64,000 bases of DNA from Crambe crambe. Its lineage: Eukaryota > Porifera > Demospongiae > Poecilosclerida > Crambeidae. Both the position numbers and the translations under genes were made by a program. A model generated the notes under the pieces. It did not search any database and was not told where the DNA came from. It saw nothing but the letters and a program-made list of their open reading frames with translations. The stretch lies in assembly GCA_963924555.1 (NCBI GenBank), contig OZ004593.1, forward strand, positions 2,414,480 to 2,478,479. Reading direction: 5' to 3'. This document shows positions 11,717 to 23,746 of this stretch, piece by piece; the first letter of the stretch is position 1, and the number at the start of each line of letters is the position of its first letter.

Positions 11717-12151
11717 CTACTCAGGTGTAACATAAAAATGATTTATAACAAGTGATAAGTCAGGTTCTGATGATGACAGAGCAGAGAGGACCCTGTCCAC
11801 ATTCATGAGGGAGGAGTGAGTTGTGATATAGTGTTCAAAGTACGAATTGCCCTCCAAATCTGACACATCACATCGAGGGCAAGGGCTGGAACCATATGAG
11901 GGCCTGGTCAGCTCCCTATACAGGTTCTGTAAGGCAGTGGTGCCGGCTGTGCCTCTATCCAGGGCTGCGTCCCAGAGTTTTATCCAGCTAGACTCCTTAG
12001 CAACCGCAGCTGCTATTCTGGTACTCGTGTGCTCTTGACAGGATGATAGTAGCAGTTCCATGTCTCTATTAGTCACTTCACTCTTCAGCTCAGCTGTAGA
12101 AAACTTGTGTGCGCATGCGCATATAACCAGCGTGCCTAAAGCGCCTAGCAT
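11717..12151 (-). CDS. Small single C2H2-finger protein, unrecognised
   Basis: A single exon of 144 aa if started at 12,151 (MLGALGT). The frame stays open upstream to 12,247, but that extension is a Phe/Cys run from a poly-A/CAA tract and is unlikely to be real. An internal start at 12,061 (MELLLSS, 114 aa) is also possible, because an NRF-1-like promoter palindrome lies at 12,110-12,121 inside the longer reading. The C-terminal half has one zinc finger, C-P-R-C-x12-H-x4-H, preceded by KLWDAALDRG and RELTRPSYG. I recognise no family. The gene is convergent with the CARD/SH2/Death gene and head-to-head with the kinase, so a shared bidirectional promoter is likely. Confidence 0.6.
   Translation of the reverse strand: MLGALGTLVICACAHKFSTAELKSEVTNRDMELLLSSCQEHTSTRIAAAVAKESSWIKLWDAALDRGTAGTTALQNLYRELTRPSYGSSPCPRCDVSDLEGNSYFEHYITTHSSLMNVDRVLSALSSSEPDLSLVINHFYVTPE
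12110..12121. promoter_or_regulatory. NRF-1-like palindrome between the divergent C2H2 and kinase genes
   Basis: TGCGCATGCGCA fits the NRF-1 consensus exactly and is fully palindromic. It lies 212 bp before the kinase start and 49 bp before the internal start (12,061) of the minus-strand gene. That supports the shorter reading of the minus-strand protein. Confidence 0.55.
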
Positions 12152-12332
12152 TAACAAAAAAAAACAACAACAACAAAAAAAACAAAAAAACAAAAAAAAA
12201 CACGCGAGATCCATCAATTCAAAACTGAATCTGTACACACACGACAACCGTTCAAGAATATACTAATAAACGCTGTCACAGTAATACTTAGTGCTCATAG
12301 TATCCGCATGAATCATCTTTAACTTTACTGCG

Positions 12333-13214
12333 ATGAGCAGGGGGTCGAGATTCTCACGCGCTACTTATCGATTTCCACTACTTCCAGAGAACAACGGAGA
12401 TCACAGCTTCAACATCTTTCTCCCCCCTTCCTACATCTTTGGGGACACTGTGGGCGATGGAGAATTCGCATCTGTGAAAGTTGCGTACAACATGAGAACT
12501 GGAAACCATGTTGCCATCAAGTGTTTCAAAGAGAGATGTGGTCAATACATGATGCTGGATGAGCAGATTATGAGAGAAATGATGGCAATGAAAGGACTAA
12601 CACATGAGCACATTGTTCGTACCTATGAAGCTGTTCTTTATGGCAATAGAGTGTTTCTGGTCATGGAATACTGTCCCTATGGAGACCTTCGACGTTTCAT
12701 CAACAGAGGTGGAGCATTAGCCGAAGATCATGCTAGGGAGTTTTTTGGACACATGTGTCTTGGGTTAAAGAAGATGCACAGTGTGGATCTTGTCCACAGA
12801 GACCTAAAGCTGGAGAATGTCCTCATTGATAGGAAGTTTCGTTGCAAAATTGCTGATTTGGGTTGTGCAAGAAGACAGATGGACAAGCAGTTGCACACAA
12901 TTACAGGCAGCTATGCATATGGAGCCCCTGAACTAGTCAGTGGTGAGAACTATGATGGAAAGAAGGCAGACGTGTGGAGTTTGGGCATAATTCTCTTCGC
13001 CATGGTGATAGGGAAGTTGCCTTATGGGGATAAAGGACGATTGAGGAAGATGTTGAGGGAGAGAATGAACCCGCCTGAATATCCTGATTATCTCACTGAA
13101 AGTTGCTGTCAGTTGCTTACTCGGATGTTGACTTTTAATCCTATCAATCGTATCAGCCTGGAAGGAGTCATGGCTCATCCTTGGTTAATGCATAAGAATG
13201 CCAAGGAAGAATGA
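12333..13214 (+). CDS. Intronless CAMK/TSSK-like serine/threonine protein kinase
   Basis: A 293-aa protein that is almost all kinase domain. It has the glycine loop GDGEFASV (41-48), the ATP-binding Lys in VAIK (K63), a likely helix-C Glu (E82), the catalytic loop HRDLKLEN (155-162), DLG instead of DFG (175-177), and SYAYGAPE before the P+1 region. LKLEN and the short single-domain form point to the CAMK group; the intronless layout resembles the testis-specific kinases (TSSK), but orthology is inference. All catalytic residues are present, so it should be active despite the Phe-to-Leu change. It lacks signal peptide and membrane segments. Its start lies 212 bp after the NRF-1-like palindrome shared with the divergent C2H2 gene. 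Confidence 0.9.
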   Translation: MSRGSRFSRATYRFPLLPENNGDHSFNIFLPPSYIFGDTVGDGEFASVKVAYNMRTGNHVAIKCFKERCGQYMMLDEQIMREMMAMKGLTHEHIVRTYEAVLYGNRVFLVMEYCPYGDLRRFINRGGALAEDHAREFFGHMCLGLKKMHSVDLVHRDLKLENVLIDRKFRCKIADLGCARRQMDKQLHTITGSYAYGAPELVSGENYDGKKADVWSLGIILFAMVIGKLPYGDKGRLRKMLRERMNPPEYPDYLTESCCQLLTRMLTFNPINRISLEGVMAHPWLMHKNAKEE

Positions 13215-13422
13215 ACCTAGTAGCTAGCTGAATAAGCTATTATTCTGAAAGAAGAGATAAATTTTATTTTTGTTTTGTTTTGTTTTATTAAGAATTTTGG
13301 CTTATAATAGTGCTCTGCATTATGAAGGCATATCTCCTTTAGGCTAGTGCATGCTTTTGGGCTATCTTTTTCTAGAGATAGCTAGCGCGTCGCGACCACC
13401 ACGCCCACTCTAGTTACCATAT

Positions 13423-13434
13423 TACGCATGCGCA
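13423..13434. promoter_or_regulatory. NRF-1-like motif upstream of laminin
   Basis: TACGCATGCGCA has one mismatch to the NRF-1 consensus. It lies 232 bp before the laminin start and about 210 bp past the kinase stop. Confidence 0.4.
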
Positions 13435-13665
13435 CCAATGTCGAAGAAAGGGGCGGTAACATTGAAATCCTAGTTGTGCAACACTGATTTAGTCATCTTT
13501 TACAAGCTTATAAGTAGCGGTGCTTCAATAGAAGCTATTTCGCCATTACATCAAGTACAAATGTAAGTCTATAGCCACCAAAATTAAATGCTAGCTACTG
13601 TACAGTAGAGGACACGGCTATGACAAAAAGGGGGCGTGTCATCAAGCTTGTTATCATTGCTATAG

Positions 13666-16600
13666 ATGATGCGGTCAACTCTGTTATTGTTGGTGCTGAC
13701 GTGCAATGGATGCCTTTTGGTCCACTCACAGAGTGATCTCCAATCATGCTACAATGCAGAAGGGCTGGCCACACGCTGTGAGCCGCCCAGGTCTTCATTT
13801 TCCTTTCAAAAACAGCCTTTTGCCAGCAGTACATGCGGCTCTCCGCCATCTCAATTTTGCTCCCGTTCTGCCAGTTTGGGACGAATCCGCAGTGATTGTT
13901 CAGGAATTTGTGACAGCAATGATTCTGCTAATGCTCACCCTCCTGAATTCATGACAGACTTCGTTCTGTTCAATACCAGGTGGCAATCAGAGAACTCTCT
14001 AGAGCCTCAAAATATGGTTACCGTTGATATTCCACTTGGCACTATGGTGGAGGTTAATGTGGTGTCTTTCATATTTGAATCGCTCATCCCGGCTAACTTT
14101 CGGATACTGAAATCAGTCGACTACGGACAGACATATACCAATTTTCACTACTTTTCAACCAACTGTATCAGAGATTATTCCATTCCCGATGAGCAGATCC
14201 TTACACTGGAGAACGAGACAGCAGTTCTGTGCCAAGCCGTCAATATACCACCATTTCCCGGACAGATCAGCTTTCTCCCTCTCCTTGGACGCCCCTCTGC
14301 TAATGATTCAACCCCAGGGTTCAGCAGGTCGCTCTATTCTTTTTTGACTGCCACTGACATTCGAGTGGTTTTGGCCACACACTACGTTATTCCAGACTTA
14401 TCCCCAGATGACTTTGGCTATTACTATGCTCTCAAGGATTTGAATGTTCTCGGAAGTTGTCAATGCAATGGGCATGCAGCCGATTGTCGGGTCGATCCTT
14501 CCACTGGGAATTACTCCTGTGTTTGTCAGCATAACACAACCGGGAACTTTTGTGAGAGGTGCAGTGATTCATACCAAGATGTGCCGTGGGAAAAAGCCAC
14601 CGGAAGTACAACATTTGAATGCATAGGCAAGTTCACAGTAGTGGTTAATAATTGAGAGTGAAGTGAGCCAACCACTTGTAAGTTTGACCATTTGATCTGA
14701 TAGTTGCCGCAGGATTCTTCTACTGTATAAGTATTAACCTACAGGGAAGTTGACACTCAATTGGGAGACAGATGTCCTTAATTGTTTCAAGATTCAAAAC
14801 AATTGTTTCAATTGTTTCTAATTGTTTCAAGGATGAAATGGACATGAAAAGTGTGAATTTTGTAGTGATGCACAGGGGAACCATAGTTAGCTATAATAGC
14901 CCCTTATTGATGAAAATATCTTATACATTTTAGCATGTGATTGCAATGGACATTCTGAGCAGTGCCAGTTCGATCCTGTGTTGTATGAGCAGAGCAACCG
15001 TACCAGTGGTGGTGTGTGCCGGAACTGCCGCAATAACAGGGCAGGGAGGCGGTGCGAGAGATGTGCCGATTTGTTCTATCCTGTAGCTGAGACAGACACT
15101 AGTTTTAGCTGTGTTGGTAAGCTATGTTGATTTTAAGCCTACAACAACTATGCCTATAGCAAGCTACCATAATAATTATTATTATGCTAGCTGAAAGGAT
15201 TTTGTACCACTGTGGTAGGTGATCAGATTATTCATAGCTTCAATGAATATACCAAGTGTGCCACACAAGTATTATATCAAGTCTACATAGCCTATAGAAA
15301 TGAGTTGAGTGTGTATATTACACACTAATAAGCATTTGTACATAACATAGGCATTTTCAATGGTACCTAATTAGCTATAGCAACTTTGAAAGTGGCCATG
15401 ATACTGCATAGTGGGAAATTTGTATGGATTTTATTATTCGCACTACATGTATTTGGTCAATTGAGCTGACCAGTATAGTCTTAGATGCATGCAGTGAGTT
15501 GTCGTTATGATCTTTATGTAGCTTGTGACTGCAATCTTGCTGGAGTAAGGGATAATGGAGACTGTGCAAATCTTAATGAGAGCCTTTCACTTGGAGAGTG
15601 CAACTGTAAGCAGAACACCGAGGGAAGAACATGTGGTACATGTCGGCCAGGATTCTTCAACCTGAGCATGGAGAATGAAGTAGGATGTCAAGGTATGTAT
15701 TGTATTATAATGATGCAATTTAATGAGTTACCGCCCACACATATGAAGATGCCACTAGTTCTATATGGTTGAGTCCTCTGCAGGGAGATTCCAATTCTAA
15801 ATGATTCAATGGCCACTGATGGATTCATTTCCACACTACATGAATGGAAGAGAATTAAAATTATTAAAGCTTTAACTTTGTTTCCAGACCTTCCTCTATC
15901 CTTACAAAATGAAACACGCGAAAGAAAAAGGAAGGGCTGGGAATGAGGTAGCCTCGTACCCAGGCCCCATTTTTTTGCAGTAACCCTCTGGCCCATGAAA
16001 AAAGGAGGGCCTGGGTACAAGGATGGGAATGATCTAAGCTACTTATGTTTATAGTTGCTAGGTTCATCATTCTATCAGAGGTCAAAGTACTGATGTCACC
16101 ATGGAAAAACCCTATCAATGGCATTTTTTTCTCATATGTAGATTGTGGGTGTAATCCCAATGGTACTCTCAACTCGTCATGTGACACCACAACAGGAGTG
16201 TGCAGATGTAAGCCAAACATCGCAGGAGACAAGTGCGATCGATGCAGATCGGGATTCTACCAACCGGATCCTTTCAGCACCGAAGGCTGCCTCCCGTGCA
16301 ACTGCAACTTAGGAGGCTCGACCAGTTCCCAGTGTGATTCACGCACCGGTATCTGTCTTTGCCGGCAGGGGATACAAGGCACGACCTGCTCTGAAGTTCA
16401 AGATAATTACTTCTTCCGTAGCGTTGATTACCTCATCTTGGAGGGTGAAAATGTCACGGGGATGCAAAACTCAAACCCAGTGATTGTGACTGATATGCAG
16501 AATACTCTCTTCACCGGGACTGGTTTTTATGGTTTTGAAGAGACCGTGGATTTGGCAAATTTTGGATCTCTGACTCCACCTGTTACTGGATTTTACGAAG

Positions 16601-19600
16601 TTGTCTTCCGTTATAATCTTGCAGGGACAGTGGTTTGGAACTCTACAACTTTGATGATAATGCCATCTGATGAATCCTCTTCTGAATCTTCCAGCTGTGG
16701 GGACACTCCTGCAATTAGTGATCTCATCAATGTCGAATATACAGATTGGATGACAGGTGTCGGCCTTTCAATACACCAAAGGTTATGTCTCCAAGGTGGA
16801 CGATCATACAACTTTGTACTTACCAACTTTAATTCGGGACGAAATAATGGCTCAGCAGTTCTAAACATAGACTCGTTAGTGTTGATACCAGTGGATGTAC
16901 CACGACTGGCAGTTTTCATGGATCCGATGATTAGCAGAGATTATAGGGAGTGCGTTGGATACTACAGGAGCCTGGCAACCCGATCGTCTGCTCCCACTTC
17001 TTGTGTGCAGACCATATTCACTGTGTCCACAGAAGTGTACAATGGAGCTGCAGGTACATACATAGTCAGGAAGCAGAGGAGAGTGGGAGTGTTCTTTTAC
17101 TGATGGAATATTTGGATCACAAAAGCAGCCTATTATGTTTGGAAATACAGGTCCCTTTCTCCTTGGGGGGAGAATGAATATGAATATATAATCATTGATC
17201 TCTTCAAAGGTCAAAGTGTAAATATTCCTGTGAATCCTCCCTAGTTACAGGCCTACTGAATAGTACTCCCTGAGATTTTACCATCATTGACATTAAATTT
17301 TGCTGCAGCTTGTGACTGTGATGTGGTTGGGACGGTGATGGGTACTTCCTGTGCAGCGTTCGGAGGACAGTGTTCGTGTCTGCCTGGAGTGAGAGGAAGG
17401 CAGTGCGACACATGCTCACCTGGCTTCTACAACTTGACCAGCTCAGGATGTACTAGTAAGGATTGGAGATGAATCTACTTCCCCATAAAATAATTTTTCT
17501 AACAAATAATCACTATGCCATGTTCCCGGTTGAAATTATTAGATTCAACAGCTCTTCTTCCATACAGCATGCTCATGCAACTTCTCTGGTTCAGCAGTTT
17601 CACTGTGCGATGCAGTGGACGGGAGCTGTATGTGCATAGAGAATGTGGGGGGTAGGGACTGTTCCTCCTGTATCCCAGGCTACTGGGGCTTCAATAACCC
17701 CACTGGTTGCATCAGGTGCAACTGTAACCCCACAGGTGAGTATTGATTGATAGATATAGCTGTGGTGCTTGTTACTCATAAATGACATATGCTGTATAAT
17801 ACTCATTGTGAAAGGCTAACTTTTTGATGAACATTATCCCCATATAGTCCAGCTTTTAATGAGTGGATCAGATGCTAGCTATTTTTTTGATCCCAATGTG
17901 CCTCTAAAAAAATAATGGGTCAGGGTTTAGTTGACTCACTGGTTTCAATGAAGTGATTTACAAACTGTTCTGTGACAACCTTCAGGATCCATGATGACTC
18001 AGTGTGATGAGGATACTGGTGTGTGTCTTTGCAAACAAGGTGTAATGGGAGAATCTTGCGACAGATGTCAGAACAATACCTTTGGTTTCTCTCTAGATGG
18101 ATGCAGGTACGTAATAACAGCAAGTCTTATATAATTTATAAGTCATACAAGATCCTCAAAATTTCCTACTTTCAAAGTGCTTTGCTGATCTTTCCACAGT
18201 AATTGTAGTTGTGATCCAGTTGGTTCTAACAGCATTACTTGTGACGTGAATACTGGAGAGTGCTCATGCCTCCCTACCACCATTGGCAGGAATTGCTCTA
18301 TGTGCATGGAAGGCACCTTTAACCTCCAGCCGACCAATCCCAATGGGTGCCAACCCTGTTTCTGCTCTGGCCTGAGCAACGTGTGTTCATCAGCCCCTGG
18401 GTTTATTTATGGAATCCTATCGACAATGTTCAATGGAAGTGATTCATCACCACTGCGAGATTGGAGACTACTTAACATCACTTCCAATGCTATCCCCTTC
18501 CCAATAAACGTAGCCCCTCCCACTATGGGTGAGGGGGGTGTAACTCTTGAAATCACCACTGGTGTTTATTTGGAAGCCCCGAACCAGTTCATTGGGAATC
18601 AGTTACGTTCATATGCTCAGTACATTCGAGTCGAACTTGAGCCCATTATTTCTGGAGCAGCTGTAGAGTCGACCTTGGAGTACAGCGTCATCCTCAGTAG
18701 CAATGATATGACAATCGGAACCAATTTTACCAGATCTGGATCGGGATTCAGAGTGTTACTACATGAGTCATCAGGCTGGGTTCATACTGATACTCTCTCT
18801 GCCCTCACTGCTCAAGAATTCCAGCGCATTCTCTCCTCATTGACACGCCTTCTGATTTCAGCAAGTTACGACATGGATGTCACCCTAAGTTCCATAGGTC
18901 TCGACACTGCTATTCAGCGTATAGAAATCACCGATCCCTTGAGTCTAATGGAGGTGACTTCGGTGGAAGATTGTGAATGTCCTATGAACTACACAGGTTT
19001 ATCCTGTGAGCAGTGTTCCCCTGGTTTCACCCGCACCCCATTTGGGACGTGTGAACTATGTCAGTGCAATGGACGTTCGATCGATTGCAATTCGGTCACC
19101 GGTGAGTGTTTGAACTGTTCAAACTCTACTGCTGGTCGTTCCTGCGATATTTGTCGCAATGGGACATTTGGAGACCCTTCCAGAGACATCGAGTGTCTTC
19201 CTTGTCCCTGTCCGCTGACATCGGGTGCTGGACAGTTCACAGATGAGTGCGTTCTTCTGAGCTCCGGCAATGTGTCTTGCTTGAACTGTCCTGTAGGTCA
19301 CACAGGTAAATAAGTACTAAAATTTTAGGGGCCAGAAAAAAAAACTAGGTAGATGTTTCAGGTTAGTTTACTTACCATGTCTATGCCTAGCTTTATTCAA
19401 ACCTTGTGAGGCTAAACTTAATTTTATACTGAAACACGGCCATTATTCATTATAGGTGAACAATGTGAATCATGTCTCAATGGCTACTTTGGTGACCCTC
19501 TTGGGGTATTTGGTCCCCCCACTGGGTGTTCTGACTGTGGGTGCAGTGGTAACATTGACGTCACTGACCCCGATAGCTGCAATAGGGTTACGGGAGTCTG

Positions 19601-22600
19601 CATGAGATGCTTGAACGATACGGCTGGAGCCCAATGTGAGAGGTGCATGGACGGCTTCTATGGTGATGCTATAACAGCCAAGAATTGTTTAGGTATGTGG
19701 TGTTTTTTTTTTGTGACTCTTTTTAAATTATTTATTGTACTTCTCAATTACCACACGTTCGTATCCTTATGAACTTTACTAAATACCTGTTTGCTTTCAC
19801 TCTCCTATGTATGTGAAAGGCACTGATTGTAGCTACTATAACTTCCTCGATTCTTATAATGATTAAGCTTTTGTCATCCATGTGTGAAAATTTTTTGATT
19901 ATACTTTGCTTCAGCTTGTGACTGTAACGTAAATGGCTCCATTAATTCCACCTGTGACCACCTCACTGGACAGTGCCGTTGTCTAGCTAACATTGCTGGC
20001 AGGCAGTGTAACCAATGCCAGCCAGGATTCTATGGACTGGAGACAGCTTCAGGATGTATGCCTTGTAACTGTCACCCTCTTGGGTCTGCCAGCAATGAGT
20101 GCGATGAAGCAGGCCAATGCCAATGTTTGCCTGGGGTTACTGGACAGCTCTGTGATCAGTGTCGTTCTGGCTTCTTTGGGTTATCTAGGACTGGATGCAG
20201 AGGTCAGTCGATGGGGCAACAGTTGCAACAGAACATGTCATATCATTGTTGTACAGTGGAACCTCCGAAGGCACATAGCCCCCCCAAAAGTTATAACTTT
20301 TTTATGGAGTTAATTATACCTCTGAAAAACTTCCTACAAGGAACAAATTTTGCTGGCCCTGATATAATTATATGTCCTTTTTTATCAGCAGTTCCACTGT
20401 GCTAATATTATAGTACACATTTCGATATATAGCTATTCATAACGGTAAATTGTGCACCAAAAATGGCTAGCCACTGCTGGCCAAGCATGGTCAATGGATT
20501 TGCATGTGTATTGTGGGAAAGGGATGAAGTTAGGATTTACCACTGTAGACCCCTCCCCTTGGCTATTCATTGATTGGGGTAATATGCCAGTCTTACGTAT
20601 ATTGGATCAAATAGTTCACTAGAATCTTTTTTATTACTTCAGCTTGTTCGTGCTCTTCAACAAACTCTGAGTCTGTCCTCTGTGACATGTCAGATGGAAC
20701 TTGCCTCTGTAGACCAGGCTCCACAGGAAGCATGTGTCAAGAATGCCTACAGAACTACTTCCAGGCAGATGATGGCCGTTGCACTTGTACGTATGTTACA
20801 GAGTCAAAATGTTGGCTAGTGACTGACTTGCAAGTTGAACATGTAGTTTGTATAGTCTGAAGATTTACCTTAATCATGAGGATCCTCCCCTTATCATAAT
20901 TATGGGGGTTTACCCCTTACCATAGCCATAATGATCCCATTCATGGACAGTCACACTTGATGAATCTAATCTTTTTATGCCATAGCTTGTCCTGAATGTT
21001 ACCAAGACCTTGAAGACTTGTACAACATCTCTTTGCTCAACTTCACCACATCAGAAAGCCAATTTATGAATCTGACATCAGATGCAATCAGCTTAGAGCC
21101 CTTTGATGACCGAGTGATGCAATATCAGAGAGACATTATGAATCTGAGCAGAGAGGCCTCTGAACTGCTGACGAGACAGAATGATCTTTTGTTAGTCTAT
21201 AACACCACCTTGATAAGCATCAATGAGACTCTCCGAAATGATTTCGTGCAAGCTAACTTATCTGTTGAAAGCTTGAAGAGACGATTCACGACAATCTACA
21301 TTATTGCATTTACCACGCAGGAGTTAATGAATAATACATTATTGGAATACACCATGGCTATTGATTTGGTGACTCGCATTGAACAAGTAGACTTGAATAT
21401 CCTTAGGAACCTCAGCAACACCGTACAGTCGCTCTCCATGGAGGTAAACACTACTGCCAACAATACTGCTACAACTCTTCGAAACTTATTGGCACAAGTA
21501 GAAGATTTGAGGAATTTGACATATGAAATTCTCTCCATCTCATCTTCGCTTCTTGGAAATGCGAGTACGTTGATGAGCATACAGCAGGGAATTATGAATG
21601 ATATTGAACCAATCATGACCATTTGCACTTCCATTGATGCACAAATCACACAACTGGAGATAAATGTTACTGCCTTTGAAACTGAGATAATGATGATTCC
21701 TAACAACCTCCGTATGAAGTATAGTTCTCTAGTTGAAGTCCCAGATCCCAATACAGTGATCTCTTTGACAGGCAATGCCACAGAGATGGTAGATTTTGCT
21801 AGAACGAATATTCTAAGTGAAATATCTTCTCAGAATATGAGATTCGCCACTCTGAATCGGACTTACATCAATAGCAGGGCACAATTTGAAACCCTTTTTC
21901 AACAGGTTTCAAGTATTGGAACAGAAACCAATAGACTGTTAATGGTGGCCATAAATGCCTCTAGAGTTGCTAATGCAACTTCAAATGACATACAAGACTT
22001 ATTCAGACGAGCAGAAATGGTTGCAAGGGAACTAGAGGACTTCAACAATGAAACATTTCAAGTTGGAGAGAGAGCAGCAGCAGCTATGAGGGACATCGAC
22101 CGGCTGAACAGCAATGCAACAACGGCACTAGCAGAAGCTCAACGTCTGGAGGACTCCTTGAGGAATTCCAGCACTGATATCAGGAGAGCCAAGGATGTGG
22201 CACTTGCAGCCAGCAATATTTCCAATGCATCTTCTCAAGTATGTATAATTATTATTGTAGTATTCCCAAGAGATTAAATTTGGGGGGTGGGGCAGGAGTA
22301 TATGTCTTATTATAGTAATGACCTACAGTACATCTGTAAATAAAGTGGCACAATTAGACTAATAGCAAATTTAGCCAATAATTAGCTTCTTTAGCTACTG
22401 TATGTACACTATGATTCAATGTATAAGTATATTATTCCCATTATTATGCAAGCATATTAGCCCCATGCCTATTTGACACTATAAAAACAGCCCTTGAGAA
22501 TAGCAAGCTTAACTAAGGTGCTTATGGAGCTCAGGCTAGTCTTGCTCTACTGGTCATTAATTAGTTTAATGCCCTGATGGCTGGTAGTTTCACTGTTTTA

Positions 22601-23172
22601 AAAACCTCATTGTGGTCAAAATTTCAAAGCATAATTATTATGGATGCCATAGTCTAATTATCTTTATTATGCTATTACAGGTCATTTCTTCAGTTGATAC
22701 AAGGAGCATCGTCACATCCATCAATAGTAGTTTACAAGGCACTGTCAACGCAATGGAAACAACCACCCAACTCTCCAATAATGCTACTCAAATCCGTAAC
22801 AATGTCGCAGCTCTTCACGACGACATAACTCGAAGCTCAGGAGCCGTAGCATCAGCAGATATTTTAAATGACCAATCAGCTCTCAACCGCACAATAGCTG
22901 TGTCAGCAATCAATGAGCTTCGTCAAACCTTTAACAACCTTGACCAAATTGATCAAGCAACACTTGAGGGAGTTAGACAGTTAGTGATGGATGTACGTGG
23001 TATGTACAATACAGCGAATCTAGAAGTCACGTATCAGGAGCTTAACAGCAGACTTATGGAGCAGAGAGCCACGAGAGAACAACTGCAGAGGGAGCTGAAT
23101 GGACTAAGAGATGACATTGAACATTTGCGGCGTGTGAACCAAGCTCTACCTAGTGAATGCAACCAAAATTAG
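13666..23172 (+). CDS. Laminin chain with both beta-type domain IV and gamma/alpha-type laminin B domain
   Basis: Exons: 13666-14626, 14934-15116, 15522-15692, 16142-17053, 17309-17455, 17568-17735, 17986-18106, 18200-19305, 19456-19692, 19915-20202, 20643-20786, 20986-22238 and 22681-23172. They join to 6,183 nt (2,060 aa). Order: signal peptide; laminin N-terminal domain (about 25-265); five laminin-EGF repeats; a domain IV of the beta-chain type (about 520-735, [16 protein letters not shown] to DSLVLIP); four more EGF repeats; a laminin B domain (about 945-1130, starting after [10 protein letters not shown], with [21 protein letters not shown]); six to seven EGF repeats; then about 575 residues of heptad-rich coiled coil rich in Asn-glycosylation sites. 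It ends ALPSECNQN with no LG domains, as in beta/gamma chains. It is a secreted basement-membrane-type chain, presumably assembling into a trimer. The first donor is GC rather than GT. Confidence 0.92.
15956..16018. repeat. Perfect 12-bp inverted repeat in laminin intron 3
   Basis: GTACCCAGGCCC (15956-15967) and GGGCCTGGGTAC (16007-16018) are exact reverse complements around a 39-bp spacer. It is probably the core of a small foldback element; no reading frame is involved. Confidence 0.65.
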
Positions 23173-23272
23173 AAGTTACTACCATACCAGGGTTATATGT
23201 AGTCAATACATTGCCACAGTCTACAACAAACAAACAAACATGTCATTGGAGATTTGCAGAACATGATCATTC

Positions 23273-23284
23273 CACGCATGCGCA
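23273..23284. promoter_or_regulatory. NRF-1-like motif upstream of the decarboxylase
   Basis: CACGCATGCGCA has one mismatch to the NRF-1 consensus and lies 82 bp before the start codon at 23,366. A tandem duplication of the 20-bp unit GTCGTGTGTGAGGTTATGAT (23,331-23,370) runs into the start codon. Confidence 0.45.
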
Positions 23285-23365
23285 GAGCATATTATTAGGG
23301 GCGGGGCTAACATACCTACTGCATGCATTGGTCGTGTGTGAGGTTATGATGTCGTGTGTGAGGTT

Positions 23366-23707
23366 ATGATGTCGGGTAATTTAGAACATGAGGAGCTTTT
23401 TTCTAGCGTCACTGCGCTGGTCAGAGACTACTTGATACGTAACAAGGATAAGTCAACGAAGGTACAGAGATGCAGCTAACTAGCTCACAAATTGACCTTG
23501 CTACTTGTACCAAGGATTTATGCTTGTACCCTTTGAAAGGTCATCGACTTCAAGAGCCCAGATGAGCTGCAGAAATTGGTTGACTTCCAACTTGAAAATG
23601 AAGGCATTGAGGACAAAAAAATATTAGAATTGTGTCAGACCATCCTCAAATATTCAGTCAGTACTTGTAAGTGGTAGAAAGTGGCAGAAAGCTAATCAAA
23701 GTTTGTC

Positions 23708-23746
<39 letters not shown>

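Noticed and set aside
12152..12247. Hydrophobic N-terminal extension of the small C2H2 protein
   Set aside because: The Phe/Cys run comes from a poly-A/CAA tract read backwards; low-complexity origin is more likely than a membrane anchor.
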